Below, one piece after another: positions 11,351-23,616 of a stretch of 64,000 nucleotides of DNA. The position numbers and the translations under genes were made by a program. The notes under the pieces were generated by a model that was not told the origin of the DNA, did no database searches, and saw nothing but the letters and a program-made list of their open reading frames with translations. This DNA is from Agarophyton chilense (taxonomy: Eukaryota; Rhodophyta; Florideophyceae; Gracilariales; Gracilariaceae), in assembly GCA_030374765.1 (NCBI GenBank), contig JARGXX010000115.1, positions 558,001-622,000 of the forward strand. The letters run 5' to 3'. Numbering within the stretch: position 1 is the first letter of the stretch; each line of letters begins with the position of its first letter.

Positions 11351-11918
11351 TTTATAGCCTAACACGGTAAAACAACTCAGTGACAGCCCTACAAGAAAAT
11401 TCTTCTTTTTTGGGAGAGGGATTGGAGTGCAATGTGCCACAATTCGGTCGTATGGAGGGTAAATAGAGTGCAATCAAAGTGCACGGCGTCGAGACACTTT
11501 CGCCGATGGGTTCCGTAGGCGGAAAATTGGGCGCAGATGGAGGGCGTGGTTTCTGCTCCTCACAAACTCATCTTCTAAAATTTCTTTACTGAAACATTTG
11601 TTCGCCCAATGCACAATAAAAGTACCGTTGTACCGCTGTACCTTCGTCTTTCAGAAACAATATCATCCGAATTCCGAGAGTTTCCCGCCTCCCTCCATCC
11701 TGTAACCCTCTCACCACTCTTTATTTTCTGTGCTCACGTTCACATTACGATCTTTGTAATCTAGCGAAGGACACGCTGCGTCAAATCACCCCTCGCAGGC
11801 ACGCATCGATATCTTCATCGCCGTCTGCCTGACGACAAACTGCGACAACATCTTCGCCTAGGTTGGTTTCGTCGCCCAACTTCTCGGCTAACACCACTCT
11901 GCCGGAGGCTGTGGAGTT
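11351..11918. other. No recognisable gene
   Basis: This intergenic-looking sequence between the B1 fragment and the unknown minus-strand gene holds no long frame or repeat I can identify. Confidence 0.4.
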
Positions 11919-13200
11919 TTATAACGGATCCCACGGCAGCAGATCCAGTTTTTTTCGTGTGAAACGCAAAAGTGCGTCTGCATGGCGACTGGCTTGGAAT
12001 ATAACCTTTGCTCGAATCTCAGCTTCAGCTAATACTCCGACCGCATCAACGTCCACGCCCAAAGCCCTTCGGAACGAGTGTGGTTTTCTTTCGTAAACAT
12101 ATTCTAGAGTTTTGCAAAACCTGTGAGCCAGTCTTAGGGCACCATTGATAGCTGCTTTTGGGCGAAGCACGAACAGCTTCCCTCTTGCTGACGTTTGAGC
12201 GATTTGATGAAGCGCGTCCACCTCGGATGCGGCTGTATTGGCTTCTGGTGACATGAAGCCAGAGAGTCCGATGTTCAAAAGATATACTGATAGAGCATGA
12301 AGATCGAATGAACAATCGATATTGTCTTCATTTTGATCTTCTACACTCTTGGCAATCTTGGCCAAAAGCAGTAATGCATGTCTTTCGAGCTCAATGTCCG
12401 CCAGCCTGATTTTCTGCACGTACTCGCGTGTTGGCTCAGCTCGTGACTTGTCTTTCCTGATTGATATTCTGCCAACCCTTTGCGACGCTCCGTTAACACT
12501 TAAAATTGATCATATGCTGCTTTATGCTCTCTTTTCATCGTCAGAAGCTGAGATGATGCTCCGGGTATGGCTCCAGTGTATTCGTCCTCGCTTAAATACG
12601 TCAGACGGTCGTCTAGTGAGGAGGTGTTAACAAATTTGCATAGTTCTCTGTGAAGGATGGGAAATTGTTCCTCCAAAACATGGTTTAAATCCCCGTTATT
12701 GATCCATTCGAGCGGTCGAGCATTGGTATGCAGGTCTCCTGGTCCGACACATCGATGCACTTTGTTCTTTAAGGTGTGTCCTATCTCCTGCTTGAAATCA
12801 TGTGGGATATCGTTTCGGTGTGAAATATCTCGAATTCTTGTCTGCGGCACCCTTGTAGTAAACAGCGAACTGTAAGACGGAAGCTGGGGGTAAATCTACC
12901 GAACCACGTATGGAATAAAGTCTTTTTCGTCTGATGAACTGCTTATAGTCTTTCTTTCCAACACATGTCGAATGATAAACTCCAGTGCTTCTTCCAATTT
13001 CTGTGCTTCATGAGCATGATGGTTAGGACGATGATGTCTACCGTCTTCCTTACATCGCACCTGACCGCTAGAGAGGAAGGACAAATACACAGAAACCCGT
13101 GATAGGCTATCCATTGAATGCTTATCAAAACCCACGTCTTCTGCAATGTTGTCATTTGCGAGCAAAAAGCGAATAAAAGAGAGTCTCAGTGCAAAACAGG
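11919..13200 (-). CDS. Unknown multi-part minus-strand gene (broken or spliced)
   Basis: Three pieces follow in order. 13165-12896 and 12850-12500 are in the same frame, separated only by one TAG at 12898. 12480-11919 is in another frame; its frame stays open upstream of the apparent start at 12419, back to about 12495. The predicted protein is mostly helical and acidic/basic mixed (for example KLEEALEFIIRHVLERK, then LADIELERHALLLLAKIAKS), with no family I recognise. The TAG sits inside a 30-nt stretch that starts GTAGAT and ends CTTACAG. Removing it would keep the frame, but 30 nt is very short for an intron. No ATG precedes LANDNIAEDVGF in frame near 13165, so an upstream exon is possible (a CTTTGCAG lies just upstream). 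It could be a host gene with introns or a decayed transposon-borne gene. Confidence 0.4.
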
Positions 13201-13394
13201 AAACGGGACTGCAAAGTGGAAACGGGGAAGGAATGAGGCAAGAAGTAACACCAAGGGATGATGGGGATCTAACTGAGATAAGCGCATTCGGTATTTTGGG
13301 CTTTAATGGAGCTATGGGAAACAGAATGGGAGGTGAAAATGAATCTCCAAAATTTTCAGAAACCGCGGTTTCTTATTCCCTCTAGGCGACGCCG

Positions 13395-13535
13395 TCGCAA
13401 GACCCTTTCTCTCCCTCCCCATCATCTACACTCTCCGTCTCTGTCTCCATCTCCTTCTCTGTCTCGTCTCTCTCTCCTTTGTTCGTGTTCCTCCCTCTTT
13501 CTCTCATTGCGTCTCCTTCTCTTTGAATACCTAAT
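13395..13535. repeat. Pyrimidine-rich low-complexity tract
   Basis: About 140 bases, dominated by CT, CTC and CTTTCT on the plus strand, lie just upstream of the T1 partner gene. This may be a promoter-type polypyrimidine tract or simple-sequence DNA. Confidence 0.6.
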
Positions 13536-13679
13536 AGCATTCCATGGTGTCGCTCACGCATACAACGAAGCAGACTACCCCAACTGGTTTGCGCAGGGGG
13601 GCGGGTCGGGTACAGGAACCCGGTATTACGAAGAGGAGAAGCACTGGGTCGGGCGGGACTCAATGGAGGGCGCAGCGAA

Positions 13680-16080
13680 GTGGAATATCTTCGGAGACTC
13701 CGGGACGTGCAGCGCGTGCGTGCCAGAGATAAACCTGAAACGCACGCGAAAAATCTCTCCATTGTAACGAAAACCATTGAGAGTGAGCTCCTCGCCGCGA
13801 AACCCGCAAGACATGGAGATGAACGTCTCAATGTAAAAACCCCTATGCCGAAGCCAAAGCCGAAGCAGAAGTCGAAGGTGAAGGAGAATCCGAGTGCAAA
13901 CCCGAAGTCGGCGCGGAGGGATTCTGCGGAGGTTACTCATGTGGAGCGCAGGAAACCGTCGAAGGAGGCGCCATCTAAGCGTAGGCAGGATGATTATGAA
14001 GAGGGCAGGGAGCAGGACTTCGTACCAGATTGTACGGGCGTAACTACTATAGACAACATCAGCAAGCTGGCGAAAATTACGCGAAGAGCCACGCATAAGG
14101 CGACGAAAGCGACAAGAGCATCGCCTGGACAAAGAACTGTGAAAACTGTGTCTCGAAAAAAGGATGTGCAGGGGGATGTGAGGTTTTCAAGTCAAGGTTC
14201 AGAGATCCATGAGCGGGCGACAAGTGCGATTGGTAAGGTGGGGACGAGACGTATAGGAAGGTTTCATCGACCACGGGATCGGGGTGACGTGTTTACGAAC
14301 AGAGTGGAAGAAAAAAAAGATGGAGAAAACGAAATCGAGATACCGATAGATTTTGAGGACTTCGTGCATCCCGTTGCACAGGTATCCGGAGAGAGGGGGC
14401 AGGCGATGATCAGGGAGCCGGGTTGGAAAAGGTAAAGAGTGGATAGAAGGTCTTCATGGGGTATGAGAAGGGAACGAGACCGGGGGGATGGTTTTGAGTA
14501 TTAAATTTGGTTTGGGGACCCTAATGAAGAGACTGGCGGAGTGCAGTGTGTAGGGGAGTCGAATGCCGCACGAAATGAACTGCTTACGAAGATGGGTAGC
14601 TTGAAGGGGGAGCTATATACTGCGAGGGATGATTGTAAGAGTTTGAATATGAGTCTGTGCTTAGCCCAGGAAGAGATCCAACGGCTTGGAAAGGAAGTGA
14701 GAGATCACCAACTTCATTTACCATCGCTACGGCAGGCGGTGAACAACAAAAGATGGGAAGTCGAATATAATGGAGAAATGTGGGAGAATGTGAGATGAGA
14801 TAGAATTGGATGGAAGGTTCTACGGGGTGGCGAAGGATGTGTAGAACAGTGCAATTCAGTATGCGAAAAGTGAGACGTTGGAGCTGTGTCTATCGGGTGC
14901 TGTGGCGAGGAATTGGGTGAAAAAGTGTGAAGATGTGGGAGAAGAGAGGGAGGAAAGCGTGATGGTTATGAATGGGAAAGAGATTTTTCCACGATGTCCG
15001 ATGGAGGTAACCGTATACGCCGTCGGTGAAGGGAGGAAGTGAGGCTTGGTTATACGATGTGTGGAGTATGCAGTTTGGGAGGCCGATGTGGGCATCATTA
15101 CGGTCGTTGGAAAAGGAGGAGAGATGTGTGCAGAATTTGATGGAGGATGCGTGTTTACGGAAGAGAGTGAAGCAGGCTTTGAGCGATGCTGTGGGCGGAC
15201 GAAAGCGGAATGCCAGGGAGAAGCTTTTTTTCGGACTGGGATATAATTTGATAGCTAGGCGTCCTAGACAAGTAGAGGACAACGAAGTACAGAGGAGGTA
15301 CTGCAAAGGAGGTACTTGGTACAGGTGCAGGAGGCGCTTCAGAAGCTACTTCCGAAGGATATTGGTGGGAATGAAGTGTGGCAGACATGGGGGATGAGGA
15401 AAGTAGAAGAAATAAGTTTCTCTGGGTTTAAAGTGACGTCAAAGAAGTATGAAGATGAGTCTGATGACATGTACTTCCGGAATGGAGTGATTTTACAAGT
15501 GCTTAGGGAGTTTCTTGGGTACGACGTACAGCAACGGCTGCGGGAAGCGGAGGAAGGATATATGTATTTGGATGGGAGAGTTGTGCAGCTGGGGCGCCTG
15601 GATGCGTGTATTGCGTCTGTGATGCAGGCGATGGATTGTGATGAAAGAAGAGATGGGAGACGGCAGATACTTTTCACGTATTTTTTTTCAAAGTACCTTC
15701 CGCTCGCTGTAGGAGGAATTTTAGAGACGGCGAGGGGAAAGGAGATATACAGGAAGAAACTGGAGCATCGGGGGGTGAATAGGGAAGAACCTAGGCATTT
15801 TTTTGGAAATACAGAACGGGTCGGGAATGTTGCACTATGCATGCCTTCGAAGCAAATAGTGTATGTGGCAGTTCGTGATGAAGTGTTGATGAGCGAGTTC
15901 ACGGACCACCTGAGAAGTGAGGCGGACTGTTACGTAGGAAGTTGCAGGCCGAATGACATGGAGTGTGAGCCACTAAGATGCGATCCGGAGGTTGTGGCAA
16001 GTCCTGTTCATGAAGGAGAGGATCATGCAATGCTACCAGAAGGAGAAAAGGAATTGGAGAAGGTTTGGGGAATGAGTTAA
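13680..16080 (+). pseudogene. T1 partner gene: unknown basic/coiled-coil protein, frameshifted
   Basis: The frame 13680-14435 encodes a Lys/Arg-rich protein with KPKPKQKSKVKEN and many charged residues. The same frame continues through stops at about 14435 and 14498 into 14541-14798, a heptad-like segment (RNELLTKMGSLKGELYTARD, AQEEIQRLGKEVRDHQ) likely to be a coiled coil. Homologous-looking coding then hops frames (14800-15250) and ends in the unbroken 254-codon frame 15316-16080, which has no known motif (FTYFFSKYLPLAVGGILETA, VYVAVRDEVLM). It converges on the Tnp2-like transposase, whose end is at 16145, only about 65 bp away. I infer a second gene of transposon T1. It could instead be a neighbouring host gene. 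Function unknown. Confidence 0.5.
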
Positions 16081-16144
16081 TGAGACTGGGCAGAAAATGT
16101 GTTTAATGCTTGTGGGAAGATTCTCAGTGTTACCGATGCGAAGT

Positions 16145-19100
16145 TTAAGCGTGTTCGCTTTGGGTGGAGACGTATGCACGAGCACGTGGGTCTCTGTAGA
16201 ACCTGTTAACGGAGAAGCGGTGGAATCGCCTGTGAAGGGATGGAAAGAAGGACTTGGCGGGATATTTTTGGCGGACGACGTGAATTGAGCCTTTGATGAT
16301 GGAGAAGGGGAGTAGACCGAACCACGAGGAGACGTTGTGATAGGGGCTGGTGTGATTGGGGGAGGGGGAGTTGTCGAGTTCATCATCTTTGTTCCAACGA
16401 AGGGAGACGCAGTTGAGGGTGCAGTAGACGAGATCGACTGGTTTGGTGACCTTGAAAAAGCGTATTAAGTCATACTCTTCATCGCTTGAGTGGTTTTTTT
16501 CGAATCGAACCGGATAAGGTCTAGAAGTTTTCAGATCCAAGTGGTGGGATGGTGCAGTGTTTTGTGGGAGGACCGGAGACGAAGATGTGCCATAATTTGG
16601 GGGACTTGGATGGATCGAAAGAGGGGTTCGCAAAGATGCGCTGGAGGAGAGGGGCACATGGCTCTGATGAACGGATGCAATTGAAGTGGGAGTCGTATTT
16701 ACGTAAGGAACGGTTGAAACCGCCGCGAACGAAATCTGAGTTGATGACTATGAACTTGAGATTGAGAAGATAAGAAGAGGATAAGTAGAGGCCGATAATG
16801 TCGAGGAATAGGTTATGGAAAGCGGAGAGGGCGTCTTAAAGGATTTGGTTGATGAAGGAGAGGGTGAAAAGGAGGAAGATGTGTGGGAGGGAGTAGATTG
16901 TGGAATGAGGATGGGAGTGGAGGTACTTGTCGGCGGTGGGGACTTCGTGGAGGAGGATAGTGATGCCATCGCAGACCATGCAGGGCTGTCGAGGTGGAGG
17001 AGAAGGGGTGGAGTTTGAGGTTGAGGTGGAGATGGAGTTGCGGATGTTTTCTGACTGTTTGACGGCGTCGATTGTTTCTCTGTGAGCTATTAATATTTTG
17101 CGGGAGGTGCAGCGGTAGTCGTTTTTGAAGAGGAGGTGTGCATGTTCATAAACTCCTGCGTCACCGAAGTGGAGGCCTCCGTATCTGCTGATGTCTGGGA
17201 TGATGTGATCGAGGAGATGGAACTTGAGTATTCGGAAGTTGGAAGCCTGGAAGGGGCCGAGGATGGAGACGGCGTTTGGCTTGAAGTTCTTGATGAGGGT
17301 CTCCAAGGAGCGAATGTGGGTCTGTGTCCATTCTGCGGAGTTGTGGTAGTGGAGCACGTTGTTGAAGAGGTTGGTGTAGGACGTGAAGATGGAGGTGGTG
17401 GGTGCTGCGTCAACTTCATCGCAGAACCGGTTGGAGAAGGCGCCGATGAATGGAAAGACCATATCCAGTGCTCTGTACTCCTTTGCTTCTAGCATTCCTT
17501 TCATACCGTCGGGGGTAGAGAAGCCGTTGAGTGAGTTACCCTTTCGGGAGTTGAGAAGGCGATATGAAGACCCGGAACGGGGAAATGGAGTTAGATGTCC
17601 GCGAGGATGTTGTTTTTCAGAAGAGAGGTGCGGATGGTCTTGAATGATCTGATGGAGAGTGAGAGACCAAAGTTGGAGAATTTATCTTCGGACTTGACTC
17701 TTTCGATGGTAGCGGGCTTGATGAGCTTTGAGATGCCGAGGTGGAAGTTGTAGAGTGGTTCGAAGCAGAAGACGGAGTAGGTAGTGAGGAGTGGGGAGAC
17801 TTTTAGGAGTGGGTATGACTCGAGTAAGGAGGCGTAGGAGGAGAAAGAGGTGGAATGGAGGAGTTCTGTGACTTGGTTTCTTCGTGTTCTGGCGACGCGT
17901 GGTTTTCGGGATAGAATGGCTTCCTCGGAGTTTTGGAGCAGTTGCTTGTGCCGATACGTTGTTTGAGTGGTGTGGGAGACAGTTCGGGAAATGAGGGTGA
18001 GAGTGCAGAGGTTGAGTTCTGAGCATGGGACGAGGCATCTGTGGCAAGGCTTCATTGGTTTTGTGCCATGGAGATTGGCGAGGATATTCTTTGCTTCCGA
18101 AATGTCTGCGCTATGGTTTGCGATGACTGAATGGCATTGATGGATGACGCTGTCAGCGTCGCGAAAGTGGAACCCTTTTAGACCGGCGAAGCAGAGGGGG
18201 TCTAGGATTGTGTTGAATGACTTCTGTACGAGTTCCATTCGCGCTGTGCAGTCCATGGAGTAGGAGGAGGGGTTGATGTCGATGGACTCGTCGCCTGGAG
18301 GGGAGGAAGTTTTGTTGATTGAAGTGGGGAGGTAACCAACGAGGGTGTAGTTGCAGAAGATGCATTGGCGGCCAAGGAGTCTTAAAAGTTCAGGAGGATT
18401 ATGTGCAAGGAGTAGAAAGTGACGGAGGAGCTTTTGAGAGTGGTGGAGGACTTGTCTGAGTAGAGTTGTATGAATCCGATGAAGGAGTCGATGCCGGTGG
18501 TGTTAAGTTCGATTCAGATGACGTCTGGGTCTCGGGAGTGGAGGATGTGTATCTTCACTGCGGGAAAGAGGTATGAGCCGAGTTCCGAAGCCATGGGGTG
18601 GGCGACGGCGAGTATGCCGGCGGTGGAAGATTGCCTGACTGGATGGAAGAATGAGTTGTTATGGGAGGCGAAGTGGAGTTGCTTGCATTGAACTTCTATG
18701 AGATCTTTGAGATACAAAGTTGCGGAGAATTTGTTGAGTTTGTCTGATATGATAGAGATTTTTAATCCGATGGAGCCTACGGTGTGATCGAATAGTTTCG
18801 AGTGGAGCTGTAGGCATTGGGACGCCGAGAAGATAGACTGCTGGAAGTCTGAGAGTGAAAAGGGGGGTTCTTGAGGATGTGGATGAGTTCGTTTGCGGTT
18901 CGCTGTCCGAGTTGGGTGGCGATGGAGGAGATGGTAATGACCATCTGATGAAGGATGTGGTTCATGGAGGAGAAGGGCGTGAGTTTCGGGAGGGATGCGG
19001 AGGGGCAAGTGGTGTGGAGCAAATCAACTGCATCTCCGGAACGTGTTGCGAGGGCGATTTGGTTGGAGTGATATGGGTCGTCGTCTAGGAGTGGGACGTT

Positions 19101-19391
19101 ATCGGAGGGGCAGTTTGAGACACGGACGGTGGCGGTTTGGGAGGTTGGAATGCGTGGTTTTTTGGTTCGTGGGGCGAGCGTAAAACCTCTCTGGGGGGGT
19201 TTGTAAGACGTAAGGGCTAGAGGTTTTGCCGTGTCGACAGCGTTTTTGATGCTGACAGAGGAAGTAGAGGGATTTTGTGCGATAAAATCAATCAAGAAAG
19301 AAGTGAGACGGCATGACGGGAGAGTGCTGGGATGGAGATGGGAATATGTGAAATGGTGAAGCGCAAATTGTAGTTTTGAATGATACTTCAC
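16145..19391 (-). pseudogene. Tnp2-like (CMC/Plavaka-type) transposase of transposon T1, broken
   Basis: Transposases of this group cut and paste elements flanked by terminal inverted repeats. Ordered blocks on the minus strand are as follows. 19391-18777 is a Ser/Thr-rich N-terminus. About 18880-18510 contains HSRDPDVI. 18256-17591 has CFAGLKGFHFRDADSV and LHGTKPMKPCHRCLVPC, as in the family's Asp-containing block plus CxxC before the catalytic insert. 17504-16836 has EYRALDMVFPFIGAF, then KFHLLDHIIPDISRYG and GVYEHAHLLFKNDYRCTSRK, matching the family's conserved H...fG...E..H...K region that carries the last acidic residue. 16657-16145 has DLVYCTLNCVSLRW and IIKGSIHVVRQKYP, typical of the C-terminus. 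Several frame changes separate the blocks, so the copy is inactive. Family-level assignment is from motif order, not a search. Confidence 0.65.
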
Positions 19392-20221
19392 GTGGGGAAG
19401 TTACATTGAAAGCTATACTGTCCATCTCGCCACTGTGCATAGCAGGCGGAATGTTTGCGTGAAACCTTTCGCAGCGTGCAAAGATGCACTGTGGGAGAAC
19501 TTGTGTGAAACGTTTGAGCTAGTTTTTGATTTTGGGCGAATAAATTTGAAGAAATCGGGACCGGCGGCGAGGGTGTTTAGAGAGGTCGGGTGTTGTGCGT
19601 GGCTCATGGCTGCCTCGTGTCTTTGATACTGCTTGGCTGTGCGGCTAGCGCCTTTGGCGCTATGTGAGCGATTGGCGTTGCTGATCTCCACGTCGTCGCG
19701 AGTGTAGAGACCGGCATTAAAAGGCGGGGTACCAAACAGACATTTTCTCCTGTTCTCTTCGTTTTCTGACTGTTGAACGTATGTGCGGTACTGAGCGATG
19801 TATGAGGAATCGGTTTGTTTCTCAATTTCCTCTCAGAGTGGTTTCAGGAAGTGGTAAGTTTTATATGCAGGGATGGTCATGAAGAAGTGATCCAATGATC
19901 GGACTTCAGCTTGTTTGTGTGTGTGTATATGAGAAGTACGTTAGGTAACGTGTGCAAGATGGAAACATGGAAGGTTTGAAGAGGTTCGTTTGCTTTCTGA
20001 AATGCTTGAATGGCAGATTGTGACTGACTGTGTTTTGCTGTTCTGCTTTTCGTTGCATTTCTAGGTGTGGTTGTTTCGGTTCTTGGGTGCGTTTAAATTT
20101 TGAGTGGTGATTTGGGATGTTTTTTTGGGGTGGTAGGTACTAATTTGGGATGGATCCTATATGGTGTGAGTGTTACTAGCCATGCTAAGGATGGGCCGGA
20201 AAAGCTGTTCCGGAGGGTGGT
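19392..20221. other. No recognisable gene
   Basis: Presumably this is the flank of transposon T1. Only short frames are seen (for example 19435-19626 plus, 19691-19413 minus). A GT run (19916-19928) and G/T-rich bases precede the copia C1 fragment. I could not identify terminal inverted repeats of T1 by eye. Confidence 0.35.
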
Positions 20222-21110
20222 GTAGCGCCCCTTTTCAGCCTTGAAAGTCGGTTTATTCTAGACAAAAACATCCACAAATCTTTGTTGTTGGCTAGTTTGC
20301 TAGTATTATTGTGATAAAATACACATCGAAATTGACATTCATTTCTGCTAATGCTCTGGTGCTCGAAAGGAGGACCTGAGCCATGAAATTCTTCACCTCA
20401 TGCTAGTCTTTTTATAGGTTGCTAGATTTTCTAGCACTTTCATACTAGCACATTTGCAGACTAACAACTGACTTCCTAGCATTAAAATACTAGATTTTTT
20501 GAAAGTAAAATTCCACTTCCGAGAACAAAGACATGATGCTGAGTTTGAATCAGAACCAGCTGACAATTCAGAATTGATGGCAATATGGGAGGTCGAGTGG
20601 AGATCTACTGGCGACTAGATGACCAGTTATCCCCAGGAATTATTCACTCTGCTGAAGACAATGGGCAGAAGAATGTCCACCATGACGATGGTGGTAAAGA
20701 ACTACTACACCTGACCAAAGACTTCTGGAGCTACACCGAGAGTATACCATAAAGCCTCCCTGCAAGCTCAGACAAGATAGATCGAGGATCAGAAGTGCAA
20801 AACCAACAGGTTACAGCGTTGCAGGAATTACTGGGACATTTCGCTAATAAGCCATTTTTGCAACACCACGCCCAGGTTTTTGAGGAATACCCCATGGCCA
20901 ATTCGTACAAGAAAGAAGAAGAAAGTTGTTAAAAACGGCCAAGACCGTGCTCCGACGACTCGTGGAACCCGATGCTAATATTATATGTAGCCACACGCTC
21001 TATGTAATTAAGCATAACGATGACGGAAGCATAAAATTCAAGGCGCGAATAGCGCCTCATGAACCCAGTGGAAATGGGAGACATAAGATAGATATGAGTC
21101 CGATATAAAA
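20222..21110 (+). mobile_element. Ty1/copia fragment C1 with Tudor-like domain
   Basis: The left edge may be an LTR start (TGTAGCGCCCCTTTTC at about 20222), but no second LTR is in reach. At 20587-20733 a frame reads RVEIYWRLDDQLSPGII, then NVHHDDGGKELLHL and DFWSY. This is the pattern of a Tudor/PWWP-like chromatin-reader fold (RV-x-YW-x-D, PG-x-x, YDDG-x-x-E-x-L-x-L, W) that occurs before RT in some protist and algal copia elements. At 20926-21108 the RT begins (ICSHTLYVIKHNDDGSIKFK, then ARIAPHEPSGNGRHKI), as in the copia RT entry block. The element breaks off there and the catalytic RT is absent. A stop lies between the two domains. Confidence 0.65.
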
Positions 21111-22428
21111 CAAGTTTTTTGGATATATATTTTACAACTAATAGATATAATTTTAGTATAAAGTGCGATTAAGGTTTTGAACGGAGGATACAGAATCGAT
21201 GCAGTGTAGATATAACTTTGAGCATATATGGTTTCCTGATATAAATATATTATAGTTTTGATAAAGGTCCCCGTTCGACATGCGTTGGATAAAGGTACGC
21301 GTGATATGAGTTAGAAGCCCTTTCGATGTGCGATGGATATGAGTTAATTCTGATACAATAATGATACCAGAGAGATACAGGTTAGCTTTTTTTCAAGGAT
21401 TGAGTCGTGACACTGACTCGGCTTGTCCGCCATCCGCCCCCACCGCCTCCCGACGCCGCTGCAATTCGCGCCCGTCGCCCCCGTGTACGCCGCCGCGATG
21501 TCCTGGCCACAGCACTCCATCTCCATCGCTCTGCCGTCTTCTGTCTTGCGAAACGCACAGTCATCCGAGCTCCGCATCTACTGACCGTGTAGGTTGCGCG
21601 CGCCGCGCCCAACCTCCGCGTGCAAGAGGGGATCATCTTTGACGAGCACCCGTACGAGTCCTCTCCGTGGTCACACGGCTTGCCTGTAGATGCTTCCTTT
21701 CCCCGTGTGTGCTGAGCTCAGATTCTTAGGCTTGCTCAATCCGCTCGCACTTGCCAATCACGTAGCTCGCGGCGATTGCATGCCGTTTCGCGAAGAAATC
21801 GCTGTATCTAAGTATTCCGACAGGGCCCTGCTGCCAGCATGCCACCCACAAGGTACATCGATGTCAGTCTACCACGTATGGTCGAGGTTCATCGCGCCGT
21901 CTCCCCGATCACCCGTGTCAGCATCTATATGAAACCGTGCGCCGATGACTATCAAAACATTTCTGGCAAGTACCTTTTCGGACGCCTAGTGTCCCGCAAC
22001 CGCACACGAGCAGAGCACACGTACTGGAGCTATCAGGTCTGCACAGGAACGTGCTTGTCCGATATGTTCACCAAAAGCGTCTTGTGCGACAAGTACGATC
22101 TGGTCATCGGAAGCTCAGAGCCCAGCACCCCCATCGACGCTTTCGAGCCAAATACGGCTCCCACCCCCCTTGTAACGATCTTCCCACTGTGTCTAGCCTA
22201 TTGAAAGGCCCCGAGCACAGCGTAATCTGCACATGCGGCTTCGATTGATCTTTCTTGGCATCTGGGTTCGCATCTAAGAAGGCGCATTGCTCCGACAGGA
22301 GTGATTAATACTCGAAAATATAACACCATTCTGTGAAACACATAGCTGCGGCACCCAGCCAGTGTTCAAAAAATGGAGAATCACCTCTTTAGCCTTCTCA
22401 ACACCCTGTATATCGCTATCTTTATTAT
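21111..22428. other. Unassigned; GC-rich patch with short open frames
   Basis: 21115-21360 is AT-rich with repeated GATATA words. From 21361 base composition jumps to GC-rich. The frames 21361-21642 and 21839-22204 (+, ATG at 21839, 121 codons, with MFTKSVLCDKYDLVIGS) have no family I know. The right side (22250-22428) is the downstream flank of the T2 partner gene. The composition shift suggests foreign or exon-like DNA, but I cannot name it. Confidence 0.3.
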
Positions 22429-23616
22429 TTAAGAAGCACTCAACTGACGCATGACACCTTCCAGACACTTAAGAGAGCAAAAGTACTGTCCTTCAATGTG
22501 CGCTTCGCCAAGGACTCGCTGTCCGCAGAGGTTATGCATCGACGCACGGCAAAGCTGAGAGTTATGAGCGGATGGGCTGGGCAAGGAGCAGCCTTGGAGT
22601 GCACAAATGTTGTTTGACGCCGCTCTGCGCTTCTTGGAGCGTCTCTTAGCCACCACTCGTTCATGCTTCTGGGAAAATCTAGCAAGCCGTTTCTTTTTTT
22701 TTCCAAACACCGGTGTAATCTCAACTTCTTCGTCATTGTTGACGTTCTTTGAGTTGTGATTGTTTTCAACGATTCTGCTTCCTTCACTCTCTCTTACGCC
22801 GAACATCAGGGTAACCTTGCTGTCTTCATCGCTTTCATTGCAAGTACCTGAACCATTTATGGCATCACAATCAAGTTCACCAGCATCAGAAATGTTATGC
22901 GACATATCATTTAGCCGAGACGCTAACGAAGTTCTTTGCATGTGTAATGCACTTAAATGAGTCTCGTCGTCTTGTGACGAATTTCTATGAAGTTGACGCT
23001 TCGTCATATCGTCTGGCGGAGCAGAATCCCTTGCAACCCCCTCTTGCTCTGCGTCACAGATGTCATCATCATCTCCATCGCATGTATTGTTGCCCTTCCC
23101 TTCACGTTTGCCCTTATTACTGGGATGAACCCTACCTTTTGGAGCCTTTTTATATTTCTTGCCGGTCTTGAACACCTCTTGGAGAAACATATCCGCCGCC
23201 CAGTAATTTTTTTGCCATTTGCAAGAAGCTGAAAGTCGCATTCAGTTCTCTTCGAACCGCCTGCAAATGAATATGGAAATGATTCTCTGCCTCTTCGTAC
23301 GTAAGAAGTCCTTTCTTAATGCTCCAATTGTTTTCAAAAGATCCCGTATAAAGCGTTTTGCGGATTCTCAAGCGGATACGAAGAGCCCTATCTTTTAAGA
23401 CGATGATGTACGACGGACTGTACGCCACATTCTTCTATTCCGCATGTGCCCGATTGAAATTATCCGCCGCTGAGCGTTGACTGCGTCCTCCGTTCGTACG
23501 GCGACGAATAGAGGCACATGGGTACACTAAGACGGCCGCCTCTTTGTGGATGCGGACCTCGGCTGGCAACACATGATTCTTGATATTTGCATTTTGATCC
23601 TGACGCGGCAGTGCCA
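22429..23616 (-). pseudogene. T2 partner gene: acidic/basic protein with C-terminal zinc-binding segment
   Basis: ATG at 23616-23614 opens a frame with one TAG at 23437-23435, then reads on without a gap (VAYSPSYIIVLKDRALRIRL). At the A7 run (minus strand, plus 23207-23213) one extra A shifts the frame; with six A's it would continue directly into the 270-codon frame ending at 22429. Features in order are: a globular N-terminal third; an Asp/Ser-rich acidic middle (CDGDDDDICDAEQEG); a bipartite nuclear-localisation-like stretch (KKKKRLARFSQ, then AKRRSKKRR); and a C-terminal Cys/His cluster CALQGC, MHNLC and CSLKC resembling a PHD- or FLYWCH-like zinc site. It diverges from the T2 transposase about 380 bp away. 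I infer a transposon-encoded accessory DNA-binding protein. Confidence 0.5.

Noticed and set aside
13382-14132. Arg/Ser/Leu-rich minus-strand frames
   Set aside because: Their composition follows from the purine-rich plus-strand coding and the pyrimidine tract. The plus frame has the better coding character.
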